64,000 nt of DNA from Euphorbia lathyris (lineage: Eukaryota > Streptophyta > Magnoliopsida > Malpighiales > Euphorbiaceae): NCBI RefSeq assembly GCF_963576675.1, contig NC_088910.1, forward strand, positions 26,414,531 through 26,478,530, read 5' to 3'. The notes under the pieces are model-generated. The model was not told the origin of the DNA. It searched no databases and saw only the letters and a program-made list of their open reading frames with translations. Of the stretch, positions 55,325-64,000 are shown in pieces. The translations under genes were made by a program, and so were the position numbers. Within the stretch, counting starts at the first letter, position 1, and each line of letters begins with the position of its first letter.

Positions 55325-56615
55325 TGTTGGTCCCTTATAACGTAACAAGTTAGTTCCAAGGGGGGATATGAACTACTTTAAATTTTAATACGTTAAGGCT
55401 GACTTCTTTTCTTTGAAAAAGGATTACACAGCGCGCTGAGTAAATTAAGACACTAGCTTAGTCAACTGGTGAGTAAGTCATCTTCTTTCTTTGAGTCAGG
55501 AGATAGCACTTAAGTCTATTCCTGAACTCAGATACTCAATTCAACACAACTCAGCGTGACCTCTTTACTTGGTCAGTTTTGTTTAAGCAAGCAATATATA
55601 TATTAAGGAGTTTAAGGTTAGAAAGATGTTACTCAGCAGATTTATCCATGTTCGGCCTCCAAGCCTACGTCCTATCCTCGGAACACGTTCCGAGCTTTCG
55701 AATTCTCTACTGAGCTCTTTAACGGTAGAGCATCAAACGTTTTACAACTTAGAAGTTGAGTATAACAAGAGTACCTTCCTCTATACCTCTACTCACTCCT
55801 AATCTCTCGCTGAGTACTATAACTGAGTACTCAGCCTCTCCTTTCTAATCTCTAGAAATGATAAAGATTTGTCCTAAACAATAATTGCTAAGACACCTTA
55901 GATGATTGAATAATCACTCTAGACTTTTACACGAAGGATATATAATTTGGTGTAAGAATTTGCTTTGCTTTTTCTCACAGAACTTTGAGTAGATTTTTGG
56001 TCAGCGTAATGGCTTGATCAAGTTCTGTCTATTATGAAGCAACTGAAGGGCACTATTTATAACCGTTGGAGGGAAACGGCTTCCTGTCGTTGTCACTCAG
56101 TCTTGCTCAGAGCTCTCGGCCAATCAGATTTGAGTATCTTCTGTCCTCGGTCAGCTTTTAGTTAGTTCGGCAGAATGTCTCTCCATTTATGGTAAGGTCA
56201 ACTAGACAGCGTCCTGTGCCTTCTGAACTTTACCCAAAGTGGAAACACTTTGTCTAGAAGTTGTTCTTGCTCAGCTGCTGTCTTGTACTCTTTGTCGATT
56301 CAACTCAGTAGCTTCATTCTGAAGTTGTTCAACGAAGGTCTTCTAGACCCTTCTCTTCGCTGAGCTGCGTTTTGTTCATAACGACAGCGTTTTGCACACG
56401 CTGGTCGAGTGGTCTTGATCTGTTTGACTTGGGCTTTGACTTCCGTATGGGCTTTAAGCCATTTAGTCTTTATGTCTTATAAACAATTTAACTCAACATT
56501 GAACAAACACATTAGTGTAATAAATCAAAGCATTTAAACTTAGTGTGTTAGAATATATTTAATTTTACTTAAATAATTTTGTCAAATCAAAATCATGTGG
56601 AAAGGTGTTTCAACA
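55325..56615 (-). repeat. Right LTR of copia element (5' LTR)
   Basis: 1291 bp, matching 36316-37649. A deletion of about 41 bases has occurred next to the TATA box (about 56052-56062). Confidence 0.92.
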
Positions 56616-56620
56616 CCGCT
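56616..56620. repeat. TSD of copia element, right
   Basis: CCGCT, copy of 36311-36315. Confidence 0.88.
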
Positions 56621-57609
56621 TCCCTTCCTCATATGAAATAAAGTCGAATGTGGCCACAAAGAGACAACTCAACTGATTGGAGGTGGAAGTGGAAAGCTTG
56701 TGAGTAACCTTATGACCAGGCATGGTGTATAAAATTTTGAATTTTAAGAGAGAAATAAAATAGAAAATTTGTGTAAAAGATAGAAAAATGGAGGAGTAGG
56801 GTATGGAGTTTGTGTGTGGGAAAGAAGTATGTTGGATAGGTAAAAATTTGGTAAAAAGTAAAGGTGATATGGTGTGGAATTGATTGTGGAAGAAGAAAAT
56901 GTGTTTAAAATAGAGTTGATGTAATGTTTGTGTAAGTGATAGGTTTATATAGGGTGTTAGGAAATAGTGTAGGAGAGGAAAAGGTTGATAATTTGTTCAA
57001 ATTCGTGCATATACTCGTCCTACAGGTCGCGACACGAGCTTTTCAGGGAGAATTATTTCTCCTGAAAGTTCAGTCTTCGTTGTTTGTGTAGGGATTCTGA
57101 AATCCCTACCGAGATTCTGTACCTGGTAGCTTATAAACGCGTATTTGAACTCCGAATTTATCTTCGTGCCTTGCAATTATGTCCTATTAATGAATGTATT
57201 AAAACCTGTAACTTAAAAACATAATTACAATATTAAATAAAGGAAATACCAAAGGTTTCACCTTAACAAATATTGAATAAATGAAACAATTAATGTTCTA
57301 AGGGAATTAATGTTAAAACGTGAATGTTTTTAAATGAATTGATTCAGACCATGAACGTTTTTAATGAATTAAATTGAAACATGAATGTGTTTTAATCATA
57401 AATGTTACAATTAACTTTCTAATTAATAATCAGAATACAGATATATATACATGAACATAAAAGATGTAAACATGAATCGAAACATTTATTCATTTCATAT
57501 AAAATAAAACATATAGATTGAAAAATGAAAAAGATTTTTACAGGAAATGCAAAAACAAACCTATATACAAACAATTACAAACAAACAAAACACGATAAAA
57601 AAATAAAAA
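56621..57609. other. Outer-element internal DNA
   Basis: AT-rich. Contains an imperfect inverted GGGATTCTGAAATCCCTACCG motif at about 57085-57115, related to the LTR hairpins. No protein recognised. Confidence 0.5.
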
Positions 57610-57960
57610 TTAGATGGTATCCCTATGAATTGGAATACGCATAGCACGAGCCCGATCGATCTTGGCTTGAACGAAGATCTGTCTTTCTTCAGAAGAAAGA
57701 GATTGTGGGCCAACTCGGAAAATTCTCTTGACAATTCCCTCACTTTCCAGGAATTCATAGTCAAGGATAGGGAATGGTTCTTTATCAGTCCATAGAACCG
57801 AAACAACGCCTTTGGTTTATAAAATAATTCCACATATTATATTCCTGTATCCAATTGTCCTGTCCTTGGAACGTGATGCGGCAACTAATCCCTCCATTAA
57901 GATCTTTGAGGAATTAATGGTGTTGCCTTGGAAAATGGTTCCCAACACATACGATTAAAA
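57610..57960 (-). pseudogene. Degraded coding relic of the outer element
   Basis: A minus-strand frame with protein-like composition: YVLGTIFQGNTINSSKIL, then AASRSKDRTIGYRNIICGIIL, an in-frame TAA at 57817-57819, and on to DKEPFPILDYEFLESEG and RVGPQSLSSEERQIF, ending at TAA 57610-57612. It resembles parts of the 'putative plant transposon protein' found in plant LTR elements, but I cannot place it confidently. It lies where gag would begin relative to the primer site, about 1.6 kb downstream in element orientation. Confidence 0.4.
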
Positions 57961-59552
57961 GAGGAAGTCATGTTGGAAAATTAAAATGTGTCTGTAACCT
58001 TTAGAAAATGTGGTAAGAAATTCAGAATTCTGAAAGAGATGAAGTGAAATAAAAGAAGAATTCTGATCCTTACTAAAATATATAGGTTAACAGAATGAAA
58101 TATTATGTCTGTTGAAAACAAAATGGTGTCAATTGGTGCCGTTTGGGTTAAAATTGACAAAAAAAAAATCGAAATACAGCAAAGGAAACTTGGAAAATGA
58201 AGAAAACAAAGGTCACATGTCGTCACAGTTCCTGTGTCGCGACCGAGATTTTGGAATCTCGGTCGTGACACGCTTTTCCCCACCTGGGAAAAAGGTGTGT
58301 CGAAACCTCCCCCGCTCGTCACGATTGAGATTCAATAATCTCGGTACGAGCAGGACTTTCCTAATCTATACCTTAAAATCTATACTTGAGAAATCCCTAC
58401 TAAGATTTCTGAATCTCAACTGAGATTCCTGAAATTTCAGTAAACATACTATAATTTTCTGAAAAACAATTAAAAACATGACTTTAATGAATTTGTATTG
58501 AATATGACTTAGTTGTACACAAATCTAAAAATCAAATTTATAAAAATAAACAAAAGTAAAATAAATTAAAACTAGTAAAAATTAAAACAATAAACAAGAT
58601 TTAAGAAAAACAAAATTAAGGAAATGAAAACTAATTAATTTAATTTTCATAGAATACGTCCACTGATTCAACTACTTGAACTGGAACGCTTTCGTATTCA
58701 AAATATTTTATCAACTAAATATGGTCTTGTCCATTTTAACTTACCTGGAAATAATTTCAATTGGGAATTAAAAAATAGAACTGTATCCCAAACTTTGAAA
58801 TTATTATTATTATATTTTTGTTTTTTTGTTTTTTTTCGTTTTTTTAGCATTTTTTTAAGCGCTTTCTTTTTTTAGCGTTTTCTCAATTTAAGGATCTAAT
58901 TATTTCGGTTGAATGCCCGAACTTCTAGTTCTGTGCACGAACAAAAACTACGCACATGAACCGAAACTTTCAAAACTATATTAAAAGTATACAATTCCTT
59001 CCTGGAGGATAAGATAATTTCATCCTACTTTCGATATATCTGTCTGAGAAGAGTTGATCAGCTGTTTCTTAGAGAGATAAATGTAGGTGTTTTAAGGAAA
59101 TGATAAAAAGGGAAATTATTTAGGTTTAGTGTAGGAATTGAAATTTTTTACAAAGAGATATGATATTTTGGTGAAGGGTTTGGTTTATAGAAAAGAGTTA
59201 AAGGTGTTTGGGAAATGGTAAATTTTTCTGGAAAAGTCATCTGTCACGTCTGACATCCTGTTTCAAAAAAATTTCTTTCCTCTCTGATGTATTTGCTAGC
59301 CGAATTTCTTTTCTGTAGACTCCTTCTGTGAATTTTATAAATGATCAAATCTCCAGTTTATCTTTGAAAAAAACTTGGATTTTTTATCTGCAAACATCTA
59401 AATGCAAACGTTAAATAACAACGAGGATTTAGTCCTAGTGACCATCCTCAATAAATAAAATAAAACTAGAAAATAAATAGATACATATATTATAAACCAA
59501 TGTTCGAAATAAAACACGAAAAAATATAAATTTTTGTTAAAAATTTGGCGTT
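57961..59552. other. Outer-element leader region
   Basis: Between the primer site and the coding relic. It includes a near-perfect GTCGCGACCGAGATT hairpin at about 58235-58268 like the one in the LTR, and a T-rich stretch near 58800-58870. No ORF of note. Confidence 0.5.
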
Positions 59553-59570
59553 CCCCGGCAACGGCGCCAA
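59553..59570 (-). other. Primer binding site of the outer element
   Basis: Minus strand TGGCGCCGTTGCCGGGGA, complementary to tRNA-Asp, six bases from the LTR end. The site and its six-base spacer are identical to those of the nested gypsy element at 46313-46336. Confidence 0.92.
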
Positions 59571-59576
59571 AAACTT

Positions 59577-61844
59577 GTTGAGCGATTTCCGCAAGTGTAC
59601 GGTCGCTTGTAGTAATAAAAAGATATCGATCCCACAGGGAACATTTTTTAATGAAAACTTATTTTAATTCAGTTTGATTCATGTTTTAGGTTTATAATAT
59701 GGAAAATCGTTTAGTGGAATTGGATTTTTGAGATTAAATTAATAAGAATCAGATTAGAATATATGAAGAATGTTAGAAATCAATTCTGTTTTGAGTTTAA
59801 ATTACAAAACAGAAACATTTAGTGTTTAAAATAAGAGAATAATTGTACTCGTTTGCATTAAGTAAAGAAAACAACTTTAAACTTTGTAAAAATTATAAAT
59901 GTGTAATAAACGTAAACTTTGTGGAACCTGATGATGCCTATGCTTTCTTTCATCTGTCCTATCTTCAATGATTACATCTATGTTGGATATTCCTTACTTA
60001 TCATCCAGTAAGGAATATAATTTCATTAAAGGGAAAGGTTTGTGCTCTTTTGCAGGTCTTTCCTTTGGGTTTTATGTTTCATCACTCGAGTTGATTAAAG
60101 CGATTTTAGCTTATTGCATATATCCTTTACTGTTATTTGTCTAATTATAGACATATCACATGTTTATCCATTGCTAAATGAATAATTATATGTGAGGCAT
60201 TGTGAACCGTAAATGAAACTATGGATTGGCCGTGATCACTACAACAAATCAACTCTTGCGCCACGGTTAGAATCGTGACACAAGTATAATATTTCCGTGG
60301 CTATACTGTTTAGCCACGGAAATTCAAGGTAGATACTCCTGTGGCGCAAGTGAGTGTGGCTAGGTAGTTGCCACGAGAAAATAATGGTCGTGGCATAAAT
60401 TAATTTTTATACCACGGAAAAATTCGTGGCTAATCATATCCCTTTACCACAGGTAAAATCGTTGTCAAACCCGATCCAAAATAGAATCGGATATGACAGT
60501 GAGACATTACCACAGACGTGAACGAGTCGGAAGTAACATCTCACAATCAAATGTTAAGAATTAAAAATCTTGTTTGAACTTAAAAGCATTTTCTACATAT
60601 ACTTTTACATTTGTAAAAGGTCGAAAATCATTTATAATTTATAATAAAGGTAAACTCGTTCAATTAAAAGGCTTTGAACCATAGAGAATCCCCCAGGCTC
60701 TGAGTAGATTTCTACCTTGACCAAATTTATACTTATTTCCGATAAGCCGAACTAACGATCATATCGTCCGTAAGAATGAATTTGCCCAAGTGTTCAACAA
60801 AGTTTCCTTATAAAGATTTTAAATTTAACTACGTTTTAATGAAAACACCAAAACTTTACTTCGGATCATTTACCAAAGTAACTACATAAAAATATGTTGA
60901 ATTGCATGAACTTTATTAGATGAAGTGTGAATTGATACAAGTTTACAGAGAACAAAAATCATGGAAGCATTCAAGAGGACTTAGTGAGTCCGGGTTGTTA
61001 ATCCTTCCTCAAACCTCGTTAGAGTTTATCAGGCTCCAGGGTCGAATCCGCTACTTAATCTTCTCGCTGAATCTTCGGAATAGAGATGGTTCTTCTACTA
61101 CCAAAATGTAAACTAGTCTTGAACAGATCTTAATCTAAATCTAATTGCTACTGTGTTTGTAATTAATTTTAAGAACAATTTGTATACACCAGATTGCTTT
61201 TACAAAAATGAACTCTAATCTCTGACTCATTTCTGAGTCAGAGTTTCTGCATAAATTCTACACTAATCTTAATTAATCTAACTCTCCACAACTCTGAAAT
61301 CAACTCTCTATTTATAGATGTTGAAGAGTCGTGTCTAAGAGTCGTGTCTGTTGCGAAGAGACGTTTCTATCCACCCGAACGGATGCGTTTCTTGGATTTT
61401 AAACATGTGAAAAATGTGCTGCCAAAATCTCTGAAGTTACCGAGATCATGGAATCCTTACCGAGATTAGGGGAGCAATTTCTGTGCTTCAGAACGAACAG
61501 GCGAAACGCCTCAAAAGAGCGTGTCCCGATCGAGATTAGGGAATCTCGGTCGCGACCCAGAATCTCTACCGAGATTCAAGATGTTCCTCCCATTTCTGAC
61601 TTCGTTCCCGTCTTCCTCGTATCAGTGTGCTGAATTCTTCATCTTTTTGGCTCGTAACTTAGGGTTTTTCCTTCGTGTTTGACCTGTTTTCGTTCCTATT
61701 TGGATTGTACCAAATATTTAGGTACCTTGCATGAAAGAAACATATTCGGACGTAAAAGTACTCTAAATAGATATAAACAGCACGATTTCATAGCAAAACT
61801 GATGTAAATATTAATGATATTTTATGTATATTTTGGGCTTAACA
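59577..61844 (-). repeat. Right LTR of the outer element (5' LTR), with an insertion
   Basis: Matches 30939-32589 from both ends but is interrupted by about 730 bases at about 59919-60650. Excluding that, it is about 1.54 kb. It contains an imperfect version of the CGACCGAGATT hairpin at about 61524-61556. Confidence 0.9.
59919..60650. mobile_element. Insertion in the outer LTR containing a CACTA-type end
   Basis: Absent from the left LTR. From 60238 it reads CACTACAACAAATC, a classic CACTA (En/Spm) terminus. Repeated subterminal motifs in both orientations (CCACGG, CCGTGG, GTGGCTA) follow to about 60500. The opposite CACTA end is not found, so the element is truncated. The part at 59919-60237 contains a TTTTGCAG|GT junction and protein-like codons near 59925-59970, suggesting a captured gene fragment that I cannot identify. 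Short (A)ATAAA(C/G)GTAAACT repeats flank the insertion. Confidence 0.6.
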
Positions 61845-61849
61845 AATAC
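61845..61849. repeat. TSD of outer LTR element, right
   Basis: AATAC, copy of 30934-30938. Confidence 0.85.
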
Positions 61850-61871
61850 GTTTGACTGAAATTTCAGTTCA

Positions 61872-62013
61872 TATATAAACCATAACCGAGAGAGTAAATT
61901 AGGTTTCACCTGCAGCTTAGACTTTATCTCTCTCACCCCTCTCTTTGGCTATCTCCGGTTGCTTTCTACATGCAAATCACTGGGACTAAGATCGAAACAC
62001 GGTAATGGTTAGC
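61872..62013 (+). promoter_or_regulatory. Possible host promoter and non-coding first exon
   Basis: CATATATAAACC (TATA-like, about 61871-61881) is followed by a pyrimidine-rich leader (TTTATCTCTCTCACCCCTCTCTT, about 61922-61945) and a splice-donor-like ACACG|GTAATGG near 62001. This lies 30 bases beyond the outer LTR element, so the element would have landed in the promoter of this gene. Evidence is layout only. Confidence 0.35.
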
Positions 62014-62236
62014 CATATTTACTTTGTTCCTCGATGAATTAGAATTTCATTGTTCCTTAATCTATCTTTTCCTCATCCGATTTACTCTTGCGGATGTGGA
62101 TTTCAGCTGCTGGAATAAGGATCTATTAATTTTCAGACTTACTGTTCAAAATGTTAGATCAATCCCTTAGATACATTGATTTTACTGTATTCGTTGTTAG
62201 ATTCACTAATGAAAAGCTTGGGTCTTTATCTTACAG

Positions 62237-62282
62237 GTGGGCAATATACTTCATGATGTTGTTGTGGGGGATGCTGAGATAG
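62237..62282 (+). CDS. Single short exon candidate of an unrecognised host gene
   Basis: Preceded by CTTATCTTACAG and followed by GTATATTTTGC, good acceptor and donor contexts. The 46-base exon reads VGNILHDVVVGDAEI in one frame without stops. I do not recognise the protein. No further exon is visible before 64000, so the gene would have a long intron or continue outside the window. Confidence 0.3.
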
Positions 62283-62479
62283 GTATATTTTGCTCTTTTT
62301 ATTTGCAAATATTATTAACATTAGGGATTATGAACTGATCTGATTCCTTTTTATTTGAAAATAATATTTTCAAGGATAGTAAGAATGCTTATATACATGG
62401 GAAGGTTGATTGAAGAGATGGTCAATAAGTTCATGCCTATAACATGAGAAGATTTCTTTAACTTATTGAGTATATATTT

Positions 62480-64000
62480 ATATATATATATATATACATA
62501 CGTGAAGTTTGTATGAATATGTATATGCATAAAGCTTGTATTGGTATGAATTGATTTCGTTTGTATATTTTAACCATACATGAATATGTAGTGAAGGGTT
62601 GTGTATGAAGCATAGTCATATAGTGAACTTGCATGTATGAAGCATAGTCATATAGTGAAAGGTTGTGTATCAATCATAGTGGGTTATATTAGTATGAACT
62701 GATTTCGCTTGTATACCTTAACCATACATGAATATGTAGTGAAAGGTTGTGTAGGAATCATAATCATATAGTTGTGTATGAAGCATATATAGTAAAAGGA
62801 TATATATGTTTCATTGACATATATGCGAGTTATATTACTATGAACTGATTTTGTTTGTATACCTTAGTCAGACATAAGTATGTGTATGAAGCATGATCAT
62901 GTTTATGGTTGATGTTATATTTATGGTTGAATGGGTATGAACTGATTTCATTTGTATACCTTAGTCAGACATGAGTATATGTATGAAGCATAATCCTGTT
63001 TATGGTTGTTGTTCTGTTTATGGTTGAATAGGTATGAACTGATTTCGTTTCTATACCTTAGTCAAACATGAATATGTGTATGAAGCATGATCATGTTTAT
63101 GGTTGAATAGGTATAAACTGATTGGCCATTCTCTTATACTTTGTATGTTCATTGAGTATGTGTATGAAGCATGATCCTACGAGTTATATATATGAACTGA
63201 CTAAGCTTGTATATTTGCATGACATGTATGTGAGTTATATTGCTATGAACTGATTTCGTTTGTATACCTTAGTCAGACATGAGTATGTGTTTGAAGCATG
63301 ATCATGTTTATGGTTGATGTTTTGTTTATGGTTGAATAGGTATGAATTGATTGGTTATGCTCTTCTACTTTATATGTTCATTGAGTATGTGTATGAAGTA
63401 TGATCGTACGAGTTATATTGGTATATGAACTGACTAAGCTTGTATGTTTGCTTGAATGAGTATGCTGCAACTAAATAAATTGGTATCGAGTATATGCGGT
63501 TGGCCATACTATTATACTTTAAATATTTATTGAGCATGTATGAAGCATGTAGTAAAAGGCCATGAGTGAAATTGTATCCATACTCTTATACTTTAGATGT
63601 TCATTGAGCATGTATGAAGCATATATTAAAGGGTTATGAGTGAAATTGTATCCATACTTTTATACTTTAGATGTTCATTGAGCATGTATGAAGCATGTAG
63701 TAAAGAGTCATGAGTGAAATTGGATCCACAATCTTATATTTTAGATGTTCATTGAGCATGTATGAAGCATGTAGTAAAAGGTCACTAGTGAAATTGTAGA
63801 CATACTCTTATACTTTAGATGTTCATTGAACATGTAGGTAGTAAAGGGTATGAACTGGCTAAGCTTGTATGTTTGCTTCACATATATACCAGTTATATTG
63901 GGTATGAACTGATTTCACCATTTAAATTCACTAAGTATGTGTATGAAGCATGTAGTCAAGGGTCGTGAACTTTTATATCAATTTAGGCTACATGTATGTT
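62480..64000 (+). repeat. Field of degenerate tandem repeats
   Basis: Two interleaved repeat types. The first, to about 63470, is built from GGTATGAACTGATTTCGTTTG, TATACCTTAGTCAGACATGAG and GTGTATGAAGCATGATCATG blocks, about ten copies with spacings of about 75-110 bases. The second, about 63490-63840, is a unit of about 75-80 bases (ATACTTTAGATGTTCATTGAG, CATGTATGAAGCATGTAGTAAA) in four to five copies. The field continues past the window edge. No coding potential. If the exon at 62237 is real, this is intronic. Confidence 0.8.

Larger units (their letters stand above)
36316..56615 (-). mobile_element. Sirevirus-like Ty1/copia retrotransposon, interrupted by a gypsy element
   Basis: LTRs at 36316-37649 and 55325-56615, a 5-bp TSD, an initiator-Met-type primer site beside the right LTR and a classic AAAATGGGGGAGTT polypurine tract beside the left LTR, so transcription is leftward. 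Without the nested gypsy it is about 10.8 kb. It carries gag-pol in one frame and a large third ORF between pol and the 3' LTR. That length and the extra 3' ORF are the hallmarks of the SIRE/Maximus lineage. All ORFs contain a few nonsense codons or shifts, so it is defective. Confidence 0.9.
30939..61844 (-). mobile_element. Outer LTR retrotransposon without recognisable pol (LARD-like), host of nested insertions
   Basis: Two LTRs (30939-32589 and 59577-61844) with TG..CA ends are flanked by AATAC on both sides. The tRNA-Asp primer site sits beside the right LTR, so the element is transcribed leftward. After removing the nested MULE and copia insertions, the internal part is about 5.3 kb. 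No protease, reverse transcriptase or integrase motif is visible. Only short degraded coding relics remain (57610-57960 and 35567-35779). It therefore fits a large retrotransposon derivative that depends on a helper, or a pol-deleted Ty3/gypsy element. Confidence 0.88.

Noticed and set aside
57561..57833. 90-codon minus-strand frame starting MELFYKPKALF
   Set aside because: A neighbouring frame of the same stretch has more protein-like content (57610-57960), so this one is probably a shadow.

Overview
The window is nuclear DNA of a flowering plant, most likely a eudicot. It is AT-rich, has spliced genes with GT/AG introns, TATA-box promoters with CT-rich leaders, and plant-specific transposon families. 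I cannot name the species. No intact host gene with a full coding sequence is visible. Almost everything recognisable is a transposable element (TE) or a broken gene.

Layout. 1-8066: non-coding DNA with a GAGCTCG-rich inverted-repeat element (about 175-1590), an (AT)n microsatellite, and a 554-bp hAT-type non-autonomous element with a perfect 8-bp target-site duplication (TSD). 8076-14060: a near-complete Mutator-like element (MULE) with about 240-bp terminal inverted repeats (TIRs). It holds two convergent genes: a MURA-type transposase (minus strand, three exons, two in-frame stops) and an intact plus-strand GRF-zinc-finger/coiled-coil/transmembrane protein in the place that mudrB takes in maize MuDR. 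14070-20800: non-coding, with relics of a Ty3/gypsy gag and a Ty1/copia 3' end, a 502-bp MULE-type miniature element with perfect 9-bp TSDs, and a SINE-like insertion with a 17-bp TSD. 20821-26344: a full-length plant L1-type LINE (minus strand) with 16-bp TSDs. ORF1 and ORF2 are each broken by a few nonsense codons or a frameshift, and they meet in an ATGA overlap. 27044-30565: a tandem array of four truncated 5' ends of a MATE transporter gene. The first three units are separated by palindrome-rich spacers and by copies of the MATE promoter and leader.

30939-61844 is one large nest. The outermost element is a minus-strand LTR retrotransposon without recognisable pol (TSD AATAC). A MULE carrying foreign-looking GC-rich sequence (33783-35134, perfect 9-bp TSD) and a minus-strand Ty1/copia element of Sirevirus-like design (36316-56615, TSD CCGCT) are inserted in it. 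The copia element has gag-pol plus a large third ORF with its own TATA box. An Athila-like Ty3/gypsy element (44663-54136, TSD AGGGG) is in turn inserted between its gag and protease. A CACTA-like fragment interrupts the right LTR of the outer element. 61845-64000 resumes the original locus: a TATA box, a leader-like segment, one short exon candidate and a long field of degenerate tandem repeats.

The TSDs and nesting give the order of events: outer LTR element first, then copia and MULE, then gypsy. The gypsy LTRs still differ by only about 27 substitutions plus array-length changes, so that layer is young. The most unusual items are the MULE with its second convergent gene, the MATE-promoter/hairpin array, the GC-rich palindrome arrays in or near the LTRs of two different retrotransposons, and the self-promoted third ORF of the copia element.
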